A stretch of 64,000 nucleotides of DNA, taken from assembly GCF_026168515.1 (NCBI RefSeq), contig NZ_CP093443.1:310001-374000 (forward strand), read 5' to 3'. The notes beneath the pieces are model-generated. The model saw only the letters and a list, made by a program, of their open reading frames with translations, searched no databases and had not been told where the DNA came from. Positions 16,150-25,625 of the stretch are shown here, piece by piece (the first letter of the stretch is position 1; every line of letters begins with the position of its first letter). Source of the stretch: Brevibacterium spongiae (GTDB lineage Bacteria > Actinomycetota > Actinomycetes > Actinomycetales > Brevibacteriaceae). The position numbers were made by a program, and so were the translations under genes.

Positions 16150-17433
16150 TCATCCCACGAACGCCGTCGCGAAGAAGGGCACGAACGTCACCAACACAAG
16201 TGCCGCGAGCAGCACCAGCGCACTCGGGATCGCGGCTTTCGCCACCCCGACGACGCTCATTCCCGACATGCCGGAGGCGACGAACAGGTTGAGTCCCAGC
16301 GGCGGTGTGATCATGCCGATCTCGAGGTTCATCACCACGATGATGCCGAAGTGGATCGGGTCGATGCCCAGCTCCATCGCGATCGGCAGCAGGATCGGGG
16401 CGAGGATGAGGATCGCCGAGGATGTCTCCATCACACAGCCGACGAACAGCAGCAGGATGTTGACGAGGATGAGGAACTGCCACGGCTGCAGATCCCATTC
16501 GGTGATCGTCGACGAGATCTGACCCGGAATTCGCTCACTGGCCAGCACGAAGGTGAAGAGGATGCCGTTGGCGATGATGAACATGACCATCGCCGAGGTC
16601 TTCACCGACGCCATCGTCACCTCCCACAGCTGCGAGATCTTGATCTCGCGGTAGATCAGCAACGACACAACCAGCGAATAGGCAACGGCCACTGCGGCCG
16701 CCTCGGTGGGGGTGAACCACCCGGAATAGATACCGCCGAGGACGAGGAACGGCAGCGCGAGAGCGAGGATCGCATCACGGAAAGCCTTGAGCTTGTCCTT
16801 GTTCGACATCCGGAATCCGACACCGGCGTGACCGTAGCCCTTCTTCCAGGCGACGAACACTGCCATGCCCAGCAGCATCACACCGGCGAGGATGCCCGGC
16901 AGGACGCCGGCGAGGAACAGGTCGCCGATGTTCTGTTCAGTCGCGATGCCGAAGACGATGAGCGGAATCGACGGTGGGATGAGGATTCCCAACGACCCCG
17001 AGGTGGCTACGAGCCCCGTGGAGAACTCCTTCGGGTACCCGTTCTTCACCATCGCCGGAATCATCAGCGCACCGACCGCGACGACCGTGGCCGGTGACGA
17101 CCCGGAGACCGCGGCGAAGAACATGCACGCGAGCACCGTGGTGATCGCCATGCCGCCGCGCAGATGCCCGACCATGGCCGCACCGAAGTCCGTCAGTCGC
17201 CGGGAGATCCCGCCCCGAGACATGATGTTCGCCGCGAGGATGAAGAAGGGGATCGCCATGAGCGGGAACGAATTGAGTGCGTTGAACAGGCGTTCCGAGA
17301 CCTGAGTCATCGGAATGAGCGTGAAGTAGTAGAAGTAGACGAGACTGGTCAGTCCCAAAGCGACCGCGATCGGGGCCGAGGTGACGAGCAGCGCGATGAG
17401 GACGACGACGAGGACGATGGTTGCTTCGAACAT
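16150..17433 (-). CDS. dctM: TRAP transporter large permease subunit (DctM type)
   Basis: A 427-residue membrane protein with about twelve TM segments, the transport channel of a tripartite ATP-independent periplasmic-type (TRAP) uptake system. Family segments seen: FPLMAIPFFILAANIM, FFAAVSGSSPATVVAVG, LIPPSIPLIVFGIATE, WFTPTEAAAVAV and a late MITPPLGLNLFVASGM. The ATG at 17433 shares one base with the TGA of the DctQ gene. The true start is here; the frame is open upstream within dctQ. With DctQ and DctP it imports a carboxylate driven by a sodium or proton gradient; the context points to a branched dicarboxylate. Confidence 0.95.
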   Translation of the reverse strand: MFEATIVLVVVLIALLVTSAPIAVALGLTSLVYFYYFTLIPMTQVSERLFNALNSFPLMAIPFFILAANIMSRGGISRRLTDFGAAMVGHLRGGMAITTVLACMFFAAVSGSSPATVVAVGALMIPAMVKNGYPKEFSTGLVATSGSLGILIPPSIPLIVFGIATEQNIGDLFLAGVLPGILAGVMLLGMAVFVAWKKGYGHAGVGFRMSNKDKLKAFRDAILALALPFLVLGGIYSGWFTPTEAAAVAVAYSLVVSLLIYREIKISQLWEVTMASVKTSAMVMFIIANGILFTFVLASERIPGQISSTITEWDLQPWQFLILVNILLLFVGCVMETSSAILILAPILLPIAMELGIDPIHFGIIVVMNLEIGMITPPLGLNLFVASGMSGMSVVGVAKAAIPSALVLLAALVLVTFVPFFATAFVG

Positions 17434-18008
17434 CAGCGATCGCCTCTCTTCTTGTCGTCCTCGACGATCGCGATGTCCTCGACGTCGAGGCCGACTGCGG
17501 CGGCCTCCTCGGCGAGCACATCCTTGTCGAGATCGGCAGCCGAGGTCCGCAGCGCACGGACCGTCATCTCCACGGCGCGGATGAAGAAGAGCGTCATGCC
17601 GACGGCCAGCGAGAGCTCGACCACCCACAGAGGCACCTTGAGAGCCGGAGTGATCGTCGTCCGTGAGAACGGTTCGGTGATGAGCGCCCACGACAGGTAG
17701 GCGACGAAGCCCGCGTAGACCAGGGTGGCCAAACCACCGAGGACGACGAAGAACTTCTTCGCCTTGCCCTTGAGCAGAGTCGGCATGATGTCGACGGCCA
17801 CGTGTTCGTTGTGGCGCAGAGTGACCACCGCGCCGAAGAACGTCGAGAAGATGATGAGGTAGATGATCGCCTCTTCAGACCAGAAGATGACGTCACCGGT
17901 GATATTGCGCAACAGCACTGCGAAGACTGCCAGCACGGTGGCCGCGATGAGGCAGCCGCCGGCGAGGAAGTTCTCGACCCGGCTGAGATACTTGTCGATG
18001 GTCTTCAT
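17433..18008 (-). CDS. dctQ: TRAP transporter small permease subunit (DctQ type)
   Basis: A 191-residue membrane protein with four TM segments (near residues 15-35, 46-66, 86-108 and 127-147). The motif FWSEEAIIYLIIFSTFFGA and the HVAVDIMP segment after TM2 are typical of DctQ. A charged, acidic C-terminal tail of about 40 residues (DLDKDVLAEEAAAV onward) is longer than in many homologues. It lies between dctP, two bases upstream, and dctM, which it overlaps by one base. It is needed to assemble the TRAP channel. Confidence 0.92.
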   Translation of the reverse strand: MKTIDKYLSRVENFLAGGCLIAATVLAVFAVLLRNITGDVIFWSEEAIIYLIIFSTFFGAVVTLRHNEHVAVDIMPTLLKGKAKKFFVVLGGLATLVYAGFVAYLSWALITEPFSRTTITPALKVPLWVVELSLAVGMTLFFIRAVEMTVRALRTSAADLDKDVLAEEAAAVGLDVEDIAIVEDDKKRGDR

Positions 18009-18010
18009 CC

Positions 18011-19054
18011 TCAGCCTCTCTCTTCGTTGCGTTCGAGGAGTTCGTCGACCACCTCGGGCCCGATAGTCTCGCGATACTTCTCGTATTCGGACGGGACGAC
18101 CAGGTCCTTGAAAGCCTGACGCTCCTCCTTGCTCGGAATGACGATCTCCGTGCCGCCGGACTCCTCGATGGTCTTCTTCGACTCAGCGTTGACCTTCTGT
18201 GCCTCTTGGCGGTTGAACTCACTGGCTGAATCGGCGGCCTCGTCGACGACGGCCTGCAAATCGTCCGGCAGTTCGTCATACCAGCGCTTGTTCACCGTGA
18301 GGATGTAGCCGATGTAGCCGTGGTCGAGTTCGGTCACGTACTTCTGGACGGTATGCATGTTCTGCGACTGGATGTTCGAGTAAGTGTTCTCGCCACCGTC
18401 GATGAGTCCCTGCTGCAGTCCGCTGTAGACCTCGGCAAACGACAGAGGCGTCGGAATTCCACCCCAGGTCTCGAACTGGGTGCGCAGCACGTCCGAAGGC
18501 TGGATGCGATACTTCTTGCCCTTCATGTCCTCGGGACTCAGCGTCTTGTTGTTCGAGTGGATCTGCTTCATCCCCGAGTCCCACAGACCGAGGACCTTGA
18601 GCCCGTTCTTCTCCAGATCAGGGTTCGCATAGATGGCTTTGCCGATCTCCGTATCGGGGCTGGCGACCTCGGGGATCTCATCCGGATCATCGAAGATGAA
18701 CGGCAGATCGAGGACCTGGAGGCTCGGCGCGATAGTCGTGAACTTCGCGCTCGCCGGGGCCAGTACCTGGACGGCATTGGACTGGATGGCCTGCATCTCG
18801 TCCTTGTCGCCGTAGAGTTCCGAGTTCGGGAACACCTCGACCTCGATCCGGCGTTCGGACTTCTCTTCGACCTGTTCAGCGAAGTAGTCGGCTGCGAGTC
18901 CCTTCGGTGTGCCCACCGAGGTGACATGGGCGAATCGCAGTTCGAATTTCTGTTGATCTCCGCTGCGTGCGGGATTGCATCCGCTCAACAGCAGGAGACT
19001 TATCGAGAGGCCCGCAAGAAGCGGTTTCCACCTCGGTCGTCTCATTGACGTCAT
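18011..19054 (-). CDS. dctP: TRAP transporter substrate-binding lipoprotein (DctP type)
   Basis: A 347-residue extracellular solute-binding protein. The N-terminus has a signal peptide ending in the lipobox LLLSGC, so it is anchored to the outer face of the membrane by a lipidated Cys. DctP signatures follow: LRFAHVTSVGTPKGLAADYF, a helical KMQ-like EMQAIQ region, GLWDSGMKQIHS, and the carboxylate-binding Arg in KKYRIQPSDV. GGAG six bases before the ATG at 19054 decides the start. First gene of dctPQM; a 13-bp GntR-type motif lies 176 bases upstream. Specificity cannot be read off, but carboxylates are usual. Confidence 0.93.
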   Translation of the reverse strand: MTSMRRPRWKPLLAGLSISLLLLSGCNPARSGDQQKFELRFAHVTSVGTPKGLAADYFAEQVEEKSERRIEVEVFPNSELYGDKDEMQAIQSNAVQVLAPASAKFTTIAPSLQVLDLPFIFDDPDEIPEVASPDTEIGKAIYANPDLEKNGLKVLGLWDSGMKQIHSNNKTLSPEDMKGKKYRIQPSDVLRTQFETWGGIPTPLSFAEVYSGLQQGLIDGGENTYSNIQSQNMHTVQKYVTELDHGYIGYILTVNKRWYDELPDDLQAVVDEAADSASEFNRQEAQKVNAESKKTIEESGGTEIVIPSKEERQAFKDLVVPSEYEKYRETIGPEVVDELLERNEERG

Positions 19055-19229
19055 CGTCAGCTCCAGTCTGGTTGGCCAGGGGCGATGCCGATCGGGAGCG
19101 TACGGGCGGACGAGTTCGCCGTAACCTCGGCTGGTCATTGCCTGGCGACGGACTCGCACCGAGTCAAGTTCTCGATCGACCGTTCACGAGCCTAGAGGAC
19201 TTTCTGCTGATTTCCAATATGATCTTCAC

Positions 19230-19242
19230 AAGAATGCATTAT
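19230..19242. promoter_or_regulatory. Candidate GntR operator upstream of dctPQM
   Basis: AAGAATGCATTAT, with the AATGCATT palindrome in its centre, occurs here and again identically at 20091-20103, before the CoA-transferase operon. The GntR/FCD gene lies between the two sites. Sharing of an identical 13-mer by the only two target promoters of the locus supports coordinate control. Confidence 0.6.
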
Positions 19243-19314
19243 TTCTCGAAAAGCGGGAATGGGGGAGTGAAACTGCGGAGAGCGCAGCGGGTGGTGCGCC
19301 TCAGGCTGAGTGGA

Positions 19315-19995
19315 TCAGTCCGTATCGAAATCGAAGGGATCGGAGACCGGCTGACCGGTCGTCGACTCTGCCAGGCGGAGGAAGCCGTTCGTGATGTGAT
19401 CGCCGAGGTGGCGCGCCGCCGCGTCTGGATCGACGTCCCGTACGGCGTCGACGATCGCCTGATGTTCGGAGTGAACTTGATCGAGCCTCTCCGGGCTGTC
19501 GAGGGTGAGATCCCAAGGGAAGGCCCGCCAGCGAGCGGCGATGTCGTCGCGCAGCGCAGGCATGCCGCAGCGGTCGTAGAAGAAGAAGTGGAATTCCTCG
19601 TTGCGAGTGTTGCGCCCGAGCGAATCGCCGTCGGCACTCGCCTCATCGAGAGCTTCGAGCAGGCGTTCGGCCTGCCGCAGCTCGTGCCGGGAGATCCGCG
19701 TGGTCGCGCGGGCGATGGCGAAGGTCTCGGTGAGTCGGCGGGTGACGAAGAGCGACTTCAGCCGGTCGACGTCGACGCCGGCGACCCGCACGCCGCGATG
19801 GGCCTCGGAGGTGACGAGGCCTTCGGCTTCGAGGATGCGAAGGGCCTCGCGGACCGGGGTGATGGAGGCATTGAACCATTCGGCGACCTGATCCTGCCGC
19901 AGGCGTTCACCGCGATCGAGTTCGCGGGAGAGGATCCTGCGGCGCAGTCCGAGGACGATGACGTCTCGCTTCGTCGATGCCGACTCCTGATCCAC
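19315..19995 (-). CDS. GntR family regulator, FadR/FCD subfamily
   Basis: A 226-residue repressor-type protein. The N-terminal winged helix contains LRQDQVAEWFNASITPVREALRILEAEGLV (seen as the GntR helix-turn-helix pattern), and the C-terminal all-helical FCD domain has the metal-ligand residues in RNEEFHFFFYDR, HSEHQAIVDAV and ARHLGDHI. FCD regulators bind organic acids. It lies between the TRAP operon and the divergent CoA-transferase operon and probably controls both through AAGAATGCATTAT sites at 19230 and 20091, releasing DNA when the imported acid or its metabolite binds. Confidence 0.92.
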   Translation of the reverse strand: MDQESASTKRDVIVLGLRRRILSRELDRGERLRQDQVAEWFNASITPVREALRILEAEGLVTSEAHRGVRVAGVDVDRLKSLFVTRRLTETFAIARATTRISRHELRQAERLLEALDEASADGDSLGRNTRNEEFHFFFYDRCGMPALRDDIAARWRAFPWDLTLDSPERLDQVHSEHQAIVDAVRDVDPDAAARHLGDHITNGFLRLAESTTGQPVSDPFDFDTD

Positions 19996-20090
19996 ACCAT
20001 CGCCTTTCGGTCATACGCGGTTCGGTCGCAGCGCGCCCGGTTGATGTCCTGATTGCTCCAGTCTACAGGCTCGACCATCGGATGAGACCA

Positions 20091-20103
20091 AAGAATGCAT
20101 TAT
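20091..20103. promoter_or_regulatory. Candidate GntR operator upstream of the CoA-transferase operon
   Basis: Identical AAGAATGCATTAT 13-mer to the site at 19230-19242. It lies 58 bp before the CoA-transferase ATG and 96 bp before the GntR start, just upstream of a TATGAT-like -10 sequence near 20115, a suitable place for repression of the enzyme operon and autoregulation. Confidence 0.6.
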
Positions 20104-20160
20104 CTGGAAAGATATGTATGATGTGAGCGTCAATGAATCACACCTCGTCGTGGAGGGCCG

Positions 20161-21369
20161 ATGGCCACTACTGCTCAGGCATCCGAAGCGCGCCTGCCGC
20201 TGACGGGCATCACCGTCATCAGCTGCGAACAAGCCGTCGCCGCGCCGTTCGCCTCACGCCAGCTCGCCGACCTCGGTGCGCGGGTCATCAAGATCGAACG
20301 CCCCGGTGTCGGGGACTTCGCTCGCGGGTATGACACGACTGTCAACGGTCTGTCGAGTCACTTCGTGTGGATCAACCGGAACAAGGAGAGCCTCGCCCTC
20401 GACCTCAAGAGCTCTGAAGGCCTGCAGATCCTTCACGATCTGATCGCCTCGGCCGATGTCTTCATTCAGAACTTTGCCCCCGGTGCCGCTGGCCGACTGG
20501 GTCTGGGTGCTGACGAACTGCGAGATCTCAACCCGCGACTCATCCACGCTTCGATCTCCGGATACGGAACGGACGGACCCTACAAGGACGCAAAGGCCTA
20601 CGATGCTCTTGTGCAGGCCGAAGCAGGACTGGTCTCCGTGACCGGAACAGAGGAGTTCCCCGCAAAGACGGGAATCTCGACGGCAGATATCGCCGCCGGC
20701 ATGTACACGTACTCCGGCATTCTCACCGCCCTATTCAACCGCGAACGCACTGGTGAGGGCGCCACCTTGTCGACGAGCCTCTTCGACTCCCTCGTCGAAT
20801 GGATGGGCTACCCGCTCTACTTCACCCGCTATGGCGGCACCCGTCCCACCCGGGCCGGCACCTCCCATGCGGCAATCGCTCCATACGGGGCGTTCACCTG
20901 CGGCGACGGCACTCAGATCATGCTCGCCATCCAGAACGAACGCGAATGGGAGCGCTTCGCCACTCAGGTCCTCGACCGCCCCGATATGGTCTCCGACGAA
21001 CGCTTCGACCGGGCCGCCCACCGCTACGCCCACCGTCACGAACTCCAGGACATCATCGACGGAGCCTTCGCGGAACTCACCGGAGAAGCCTGCGACGAAC
21101 TGCTCGAAGCCGCCGGCGTCGCCCACTCCCGGCAGCGCGATATGAGCGAGATCGCCGACCACCCGCAGCTGACCGAACGCCACCGCTGGCACGACGTCGA
21201 CACTCCGGTCGGTCCGATCTCGATGCTCGCACCCCCGGTCGAGATGTCCGGGGTCGGCTGCCGCATGGACCCGATCCCCGCGGTCGGGCAGAATTCGGAG
21301 TCCATCCTCGGCGAAATGGGAATGGATGCCGAAGCGATCGGCGAACTGCGCAGCAATGGGGTGATCTGA
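20161..21369 (+). CDS. Class III CoA-transferase (CaiB/BaiF family), dicarboxylate-activating
   Basis: A 402-residue cytoplasmic family III CoA-transferase. The nucleotide-binding region ([20 protein letters not shown], then [18 protein letters not shown]) and the catalytic Asp in [11 protein letters not shown] are present. Homologues use succinyl-CoA to activate citramalate, mesaconate, itaconate or similar acids. Start is ATG at 20161 with GGAGGG nearby. It is the first gene of an operon with a class I fumarase, two acyl-CoA dehydrogenases, a hydratase and an isomerase-type CoA-transferase, and so probably primes the imported acid as its CoA thioester. Confidence 0.88.
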   Translation: MATTAQASEARLPLTGITVISCEQAVAAPFASRQLADLGARVIKIERPGVGDFARGYDTTVNGLSSHFVWINRNKESLALDLKSSEGLQILHDLIASADVFIQNFAPGAAGRLGLGADELRDLNPRLIHASISGYGTDGPYKDAKAYDALVQAEAGLVSVTGTEEFPAKTGISTADIAAGMYTYSGILTALFNRERTGEGATLSTSLFDSLVEWMGYPLYFTRYGGTRPTRAGTSHAAIAPYGAFTCGDGTQIMLAIQNEREWERFATQVLDRPDMVSDERFDRAAHRYAHRHELQDIIDGAFAELTGEACDELLEAAGVAHSRQRDMSEIADHPQLTERHRWHDVDTPVGPISMLAPPVEMSGVGCRMDPIPAVGQNSESILGEMGMDAEAIGELRSNGVI

Positions 21370-21374
21370 AGGCG

Positions 21375-23126
21375 ATGAACCACGAACCAGCACGCACAGC
21401 AGACGGTCGAGCCGCCTCGGTGATCGAGGACGGACGGCCTGACTTCGCCTATTCACCGCTGCTTCCCACCGACGGTGAGGGTCTGCGGATGCGCCGCCTC
21501 GAGATCAGGGGAGTGGAGACGACCACCGCCGAGGTGGCCGGGACCTCTCGCACCTTCCTCACCGTGGCGCCGGAGACCCTGTCCGACCTCGCCGAGGTGG
21601 CCTTCAAAGAGATCTCCCACTACCTGCGCACCGACCATCTGGCCAGCCTGAGAGCGATCATCGACGACCCGGAGGCGAGTGAGAACGACGTCTACGTCGC
21701 TCTCGACCTGCTGCAGAACGCTGCGGTCTCCGCTGGGGAGATCCTGCCGATGTGCCAGGACACAGGAACGGCAATCGTCTCGGCCAAACGCGGACCCAAT
21801 GTGCTCACCGATGGCGATGACGCGAAGCATCTGTCCCGCGGAATCGGCCGCGCATACGAAGAACTCAACCTCCGCTATTCGCAGCTGGCTCCCACGAGCC
21901 TGTTCGAGGAGTCGAACACCGGCACGAACCTGCCTGCCCAGATCGAAGTGGCCTTAAGCCCCACCGATGACTACGAGCTGCTGTTCATGGCCAAAGGCGG
22001 AGGGAGCGCAAACAAGTCCTTCCTCTATCAGGAAACGAAGGCCGTGCTCAACGAGTCGTCGATGCTCGAATTCCTCGCCGATAAGATCTCCACGCTGGGC
22101 ACTGCAGCCTGCCCTCCGTACCACCTCGCTGTCGTCATCGGCGGGCCCTCGGCCGAGTTCACGCTCAAGACAGCGAAGCTCGCCAGCGCCCACTACCTCG
22201 ACGACCTGCCCGAGGCCGGTGATGCTGAGTTGGGCCACGGATTCCGGGACAAGCAGTTCGAGGAGACCGTCTTCGAACTCACGCAGAACCTCGGCTTCGG
22301 TGCCCAGTTCGGCGGCAAGTACTTCTGCCACGACGTCCGCGTCGTCCGGCTGCCCCGTCACAACGGCTCCCTGCCGATTGCGATCGCGGTGAGCTGTTCG
22401 GCCGACAGGCAGATCATCGCGCGCATTAATGCAGACGGCGTGTTCATCGAGGAGCTCGAACACGATCCGGCTCGGTTCCTGCCGTCGATGGGCCGCGTCG
22501 AAGAGATCGAATCCGGCAACGTCACCGATATCGACCTCGACCGACCGATGTCGGACCTGCAAGCGCAGCTGTCTGAACTGTCAGTCGGGGATCGGGTGTC
22601 GCTGACGGGAACGATGATCGTTGCCCGCGACATCGTGCATGCGAACCTGCGAGACCGCCTCGGCGCTTGTGAGGATCTGCCCGACTATGTCAAGGATCAT
22701 CCGATCTACTATGCGGGACCGGCGAAGACGCCCGAGGGGATGCCGTCGGGGTCGTTCGGTCCGACCACCTCGTCGCGGATGGACACGTATGTGCGTGAGT
22801 TGCAGGCGGCCGGCGGGTCGATGATCATGCTTGGCAAGGGCAATCGGTCGGCACAGGTGAAGAACTCGTGCGCCGAATTCGGCGGTTTCTACCTCGGCTC
22901 GATCGGCGGACCGGCCGCCCGGCTGGCTCAGGACTGCATCACCTCCGTCGAGGTCCTCGATATGGAGGAGCTCGGGATGGAAGCCGTGTGGAAGATCGAG
23001 GTCGAGGACTTCCCGGCGTTCATCATCACCGATGACAAGGGCAACGACTTCTTCGACACGACGGAACCGCCGACGCTCGGACTGGGGCGCACCCGCACCG
23101 TCCGCGATGGCACCCGACTGGACTGA
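21375..23126 (+). CDS. Class I fumarate hydratase, possibly a mesaconase
   Basis: A 583-residue single-chain, [4Fe-4S]-dependent hydratase of the class I fumarase family. The alpha part carries the first cluster Cys in [11 protein letters not shown] and the second in GTAACPPYH; a third is [12 protein letters not shown] in the C-terminal part. [27 protein letters not shown] is the conserved beta-domain block. Family members interconvert fumarate/malate, and several also hydrate mesaconate to (S)-citramalate. Given the neighbours (mesaconyl-CoA hydratase and isomerase), mesaconase activity is the attractive reading. The ATG at 21375 lies five bases after the CoA-transferase stop; the open frame upstream overlaps that gene. 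Confidence 0.9.
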   Translation: MNHEPARTADGRAASVIEDGRPDFAYSPLLPTDGEGLRMRRLEIRGVETTTAEVAGTSRTFLTVAPETLSDLAEVAFKEISHYLRTDHLASLRAIIDDPEASENDVYVALDLLQNAAVSAGEILPMCQDTGTAIVSAKRGPNVLTDGDDAKHLSRGIGRAYEELNLRYSQLAPTSLFEESNTGTNLPAQIEVALSPTDDYELLFMAKGGGSANKSFLYQETKAVLNESSMLEFLADKISTLGTAACPPYHLAVVIGGPSAEFTLKTAKLASAHYLDDLPEAGDAELGHGFRDKQFEETVFELTQNLGFGAQFGGKYFCHDVRVVRLPRHNGSLPIAIAVSCSADRQIIARINADGVFIEELEHDPARFLPSMGRVEEIESGNVTDIDLDRPMSDLQAQLSELSVGDRVSLTGTMIVARDIVHANLRDRLGACEDLPDYVKDHPIYYAGPAKTPEGMPSGSFGPTTSSRMDTYVRELQAAGGSMIMLGKGNRSAQVKNSCAEFGGFYLGSIGGPAARLAQDCITSVEVLDMEELGMEAVWKIEVEDFPAFIITDDKGNDFFDTTEPPTLGLGRTRTVRDGTRLD

Positions 23127-23173
23127 ACTTTCCGAGACGACGAACGAGCGACGAACGAACAGAGGAATTCACC

Positions 23174-24322
23174 ATGGCAGTGAGCAATGAAGAGCAGATG
23201 ATGATCGATCTGGTCGCCGAATTCATCGACGAACAGGTCAAGCCCGAGGTCAACCGGGTTGAGCACGCGAACGAGTACCCCGAAGCGTGGATCCAGACGA
23301 TGAAGGACATGGGTATCTACGGGCTCGCCATCGACGAGCCGTGGGGGATGGGCAAGGTCTCGACCGAGGCGTATGCGCTCATCACGCAGGAACTCGCTCG
23401 CGGGTGGATGTCCCTGGCCGGAGCAATGGGTGGGCACACTGTTGTCGCGAAGCTCCTCCAGGAATTCGGCACCGATGAGCAGAAGGACAAGTACCTGCCG
23501 CGGATGGCCACTGGCGAGCTGCGGGCAACGATGGCGCTGACCGAACCCGGCGGCGGCTCCGATCTGCAGGCCATGCGCACCACCGCGACCAAGGACGGCG
23601 ACGACTACGTCATCAACGGCTCGAAGACGTGGATCACGAACGCCCGGAAGTCCGACCTCATCGCGCTGCTGTGCAAGACCGACCCCGAGGCAGAACCGCG
23701 CCACAAGGGCATCTCGATCATCCTCGTGGAGAAGGGGGAGGGCTTCACCGTCTCCCAGGATCTGTCGAAGCTCGGATACAAAGGCGTCGAGACCTGCGAA
23801 CTGTCCTTCGACGGACTGAGGCAGCCGCAGTCACAGCTGCTCGGTGAGACCGAGGGCGTCGGATTCAAGCAGATGATGAAGGGACTCGAGATCGGACGTA
23901 TCCAAGTTGCCTCTCGGTCGCTCGGCGTCGCTCAGGCGGCGCTTGATGATGCGGTGAAGTACTCGCAGGAACGCGAGTCGATGGGCAAGCCGATCTGGAA
24001 ACACCAGTCGGTGGGCAACAAGCTCGCCACAATGGCGACGAAGCTCGAGGCCGCTCGACAGCTCGTCCTCCACGCCGCTCGCACCTACGATTCCGGGGCA
24101 CGTGTGGACATGGAAGCCGGAATGGCGAAGCTCTATGCGTCAGAGATGGCCGCCGAGGTGGCTCTTGACGCGATCCGTGTCCATGGCGGTTACGGATACT
24201 CCACCGAATACGACGTCGAACGCTACTACCGTGACGCCCCGCTGATGATCGTCGGCGAAGGCACGAACGAGATCCAGATGAACGTCATCGCCAAGCAGCT
24301 CATCGGCCGCAACAAGGCCTGA
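23174..24322 (+). CDS. Acyl-CoA dehydrogenase
   Basis: A 382-residue FAD-dependent acyl-CoA dehydrogenase. FAD-contact segments ATMALTEPGGGSDLQAM and SKTWITNARKSDL are present, as is the C-terminal HGGYGYSTEYDVERYYRDA block. The catalytic base is the Glu of MIVGEGTNEIQ, at the medium-chain position. ATG at 23174 follows GAGG. The signature W-M-S-L-A-G is shared with its downstream neighbour, so the two are paralogues. In this operon it could oxidise a methylsuccinyl-CoA-like thioester to mesaconyl-CoA, but its exact substrate is open. Confidence 0.92.
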   Translation: MAVSNEEQMMIDLVAEFIDEQVKPEVNRVEHANEYPEAWIQTMKDMGIYGLAIDEPWGMGKVSTEAYALITQELARGWMSLAGAMGGHTVVAKLLQEFGTDEQKDKYLPRMATGELRATMALTEPGGGSDLQAMRTTATKDGDDYVINGSKTWITNARKSDLIALLCKTDPEAEPRHKGISIILVEKGEGFTVSQDLSKLGYKGVETCELSFDGLRQPQSQLLGETEGVGFKQMMKGLEIGRIQVASRSLGVAQAALDDAVKYSQERESMGKPIWKHQSVGNKLATMATKLEAARQLVLHAARTYDSGARVDMEAGMAKLYASEMAAEVALDAIRVHGGYGYSTEYDVERYYRDAPLMIVGEGTNEIQMNVIAKQLIGRNKA

Positions 24323-24336
24323 GGAAGGATCCACTC

Positions 24337-25512
24337 ATGACTCATAAGCCGCGTCCTCGTCCGAACACGCCGCACATGATGACCGAGGAACGCCTCGAGA
24401 TCCAAGCGCTCGCCCGGGAATTTGCGCGCGACGTCGTTCTCCCCATCGCCAACGAGCTCGACCCCGTCGAGGGCCAGTTCCCGGATTCAATGGTCAAGCA
24501 AATGGCCGACATGGGCTTCTTCGGCATCCTCATCCCCGAAGAGTTCGGTGGCCTCGGACTCGGCGTGTTCGAGTACTGCCTCGTCGCTGAGGAACTCTCC
24601 CGTGCCTGGATGTCCGTGGCCGGACTGCTCGCCCGCGGCAACGGCATGGGCGGCGGGTTCTCACCCGAGCAGGAAGCACGCCTGCTGCCGAAGGTCGCCG
24701 CCGGTGAATACCTCGGCGCCTTCGCCCTCTCCGAGGCGGAGGCCGGGTCGGATGTGGCGAACCTGCGGTGCAAGGCCGAACGCAATGCGGACGGTGACTG
24801 GGTCATCAATGGCACGAAGATGTGGTGCACGTATGCCGATCAGGCTGACTACATCGTCCTCTTCGCCCGCACCTCTACAGAAGAGAAACGGCATCGGGGG
24901 ATTTCGGTGTTCCTCGTCGAAAAGGAACGCGGCACTTTCCCGGACGGGATTTCTGGGGCACCAGCGAAGAAGATCGGGTACTTCGGGTGGAAGACGTGGG
25001 AATTGTCGTTCGACAACTTCGTCCTGCCGGCTGATTCTCTCCTCGGTGAGGAAGGGCGTGGGTTCTACCAGGCAGTGTCCGGTCTCGAGGTCGGGCGTGC
25101 GCATACGGCGGCTCGGTCGATCGGCTTGGCGCAGGCGGCTCTCGAAGACTCGGTGAAGTATCTGAAGGAACGTGAACAGTTCGGGCACCCGTTGGCGGAT
25201 TTCCAGCATCTGCGGTTCAAGGTCGCGGACATGGCCGCGCAGATTGAAGCGTGCCGGCAGCTGATGTACCACGTATGCACTGAGATCGATTCGGGCCGTC
25301 GCTGTGACAAGGAGGCCGCGATGGTGAAGTACCTGGCCGGAGAGATGAGCGAGAAAGTCACCTCCGAGGCCGTGCAGATCCATGGTGGTGCCGGGTACAC
25401 GAAGGACTTCGCCGTCGAACGCCACTGGAGGGACGCCCGCCTGACGAAGATCTTCGAGGGGTCATCGGAGATCCAGATGCGCATCATTTCCGACGAACTC
25501 TTAGGCCGCTGA
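24337..25512 (+). CDS. Acyl-CoA dehydrogenase (paralogue of the preceding gene)
   Basis: A 391-residue FAD-dependent acyl-CoA dehydrogenase starting 14 bases after its paralogue, with AGGAAGGATCC before the ATG. Seen: FALSEAEAGSDVANLRCKA and TKMWCTYADQADY (FAD side), VQIHGGAGYTKDFAVERHWRDARL, and the catalytic Glu in KIFEGSSEIQM. The pair may form a heteromer, or act on two isomers of the substrate CoA ester. The large nested palindrome at 25517-25572 follows its stop directly and could end or attenuate the transcript before the hydratase gene. Confidence 0.92.
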   Translation: MTHKPRPRPNTPHMMTEERLEIQALAREFARDVVLPIANELDPVEGQFPDSMVKQMADMGFFGILIPEEFGGLGLGVFEYCLVAEELSRAWMSVAGLLARGNGMGGGFSPEQEARLLPKVAAGEYLGAFALSEAEAGSDVANLRCKAERNADGDWVINGTKMWCTYADQADYIVLFARTSTEEKRHRGISVFLVEKERGTFPDGISGAPAKKIGYFGWKTWELSFDNFVLPADSLLGEEGRGFYQAVSGLEVGRAHTAARSIGLAQAALEDSVKYLKEREQFGHPLADFQHLRFKVADMAAQIEACRQLMYHVCTEIDSGRRCDKEAAMVKYLAGEMSEKVTSEAVQIHGGAGYTKDFAVERHWRDARLTKIFEGSSEIQMRIISDELLGR

Positions 25513-25516
25513 TTTA

Positions 25517-25572
25517 CTACCTGACGGCGGCCCAGCAACCTGGCGCCAGGTATCTGCGCCGCCGTCAGGTAG
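25517..25572. repeat. Nested palindrome (15-bp perfect arms) within the operon
   Basis: CTACCTGACGGCGGC at 25517-25531 pairs perfectly with the inverse at 25558-25572. Inside it, CCTGGCGCCAGG (25539-25550) is itself a perfect 12-bp palindrome. The structure would make a long cruciform or RNA stem with a side hairpin between the second acyl-CoA dehydrogenase and the hydratase gene. No U-tract follows. It may be an attenuator, an mRNA-stabilising element, or a REP/MITE-like insertion. Confidence 0.7.
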
Positions 25573-25625
25573 CAATGGCGCAATGTGGGTGTATTTTACG
25601 AACTACCGTAAGGAACTTGACTGCG

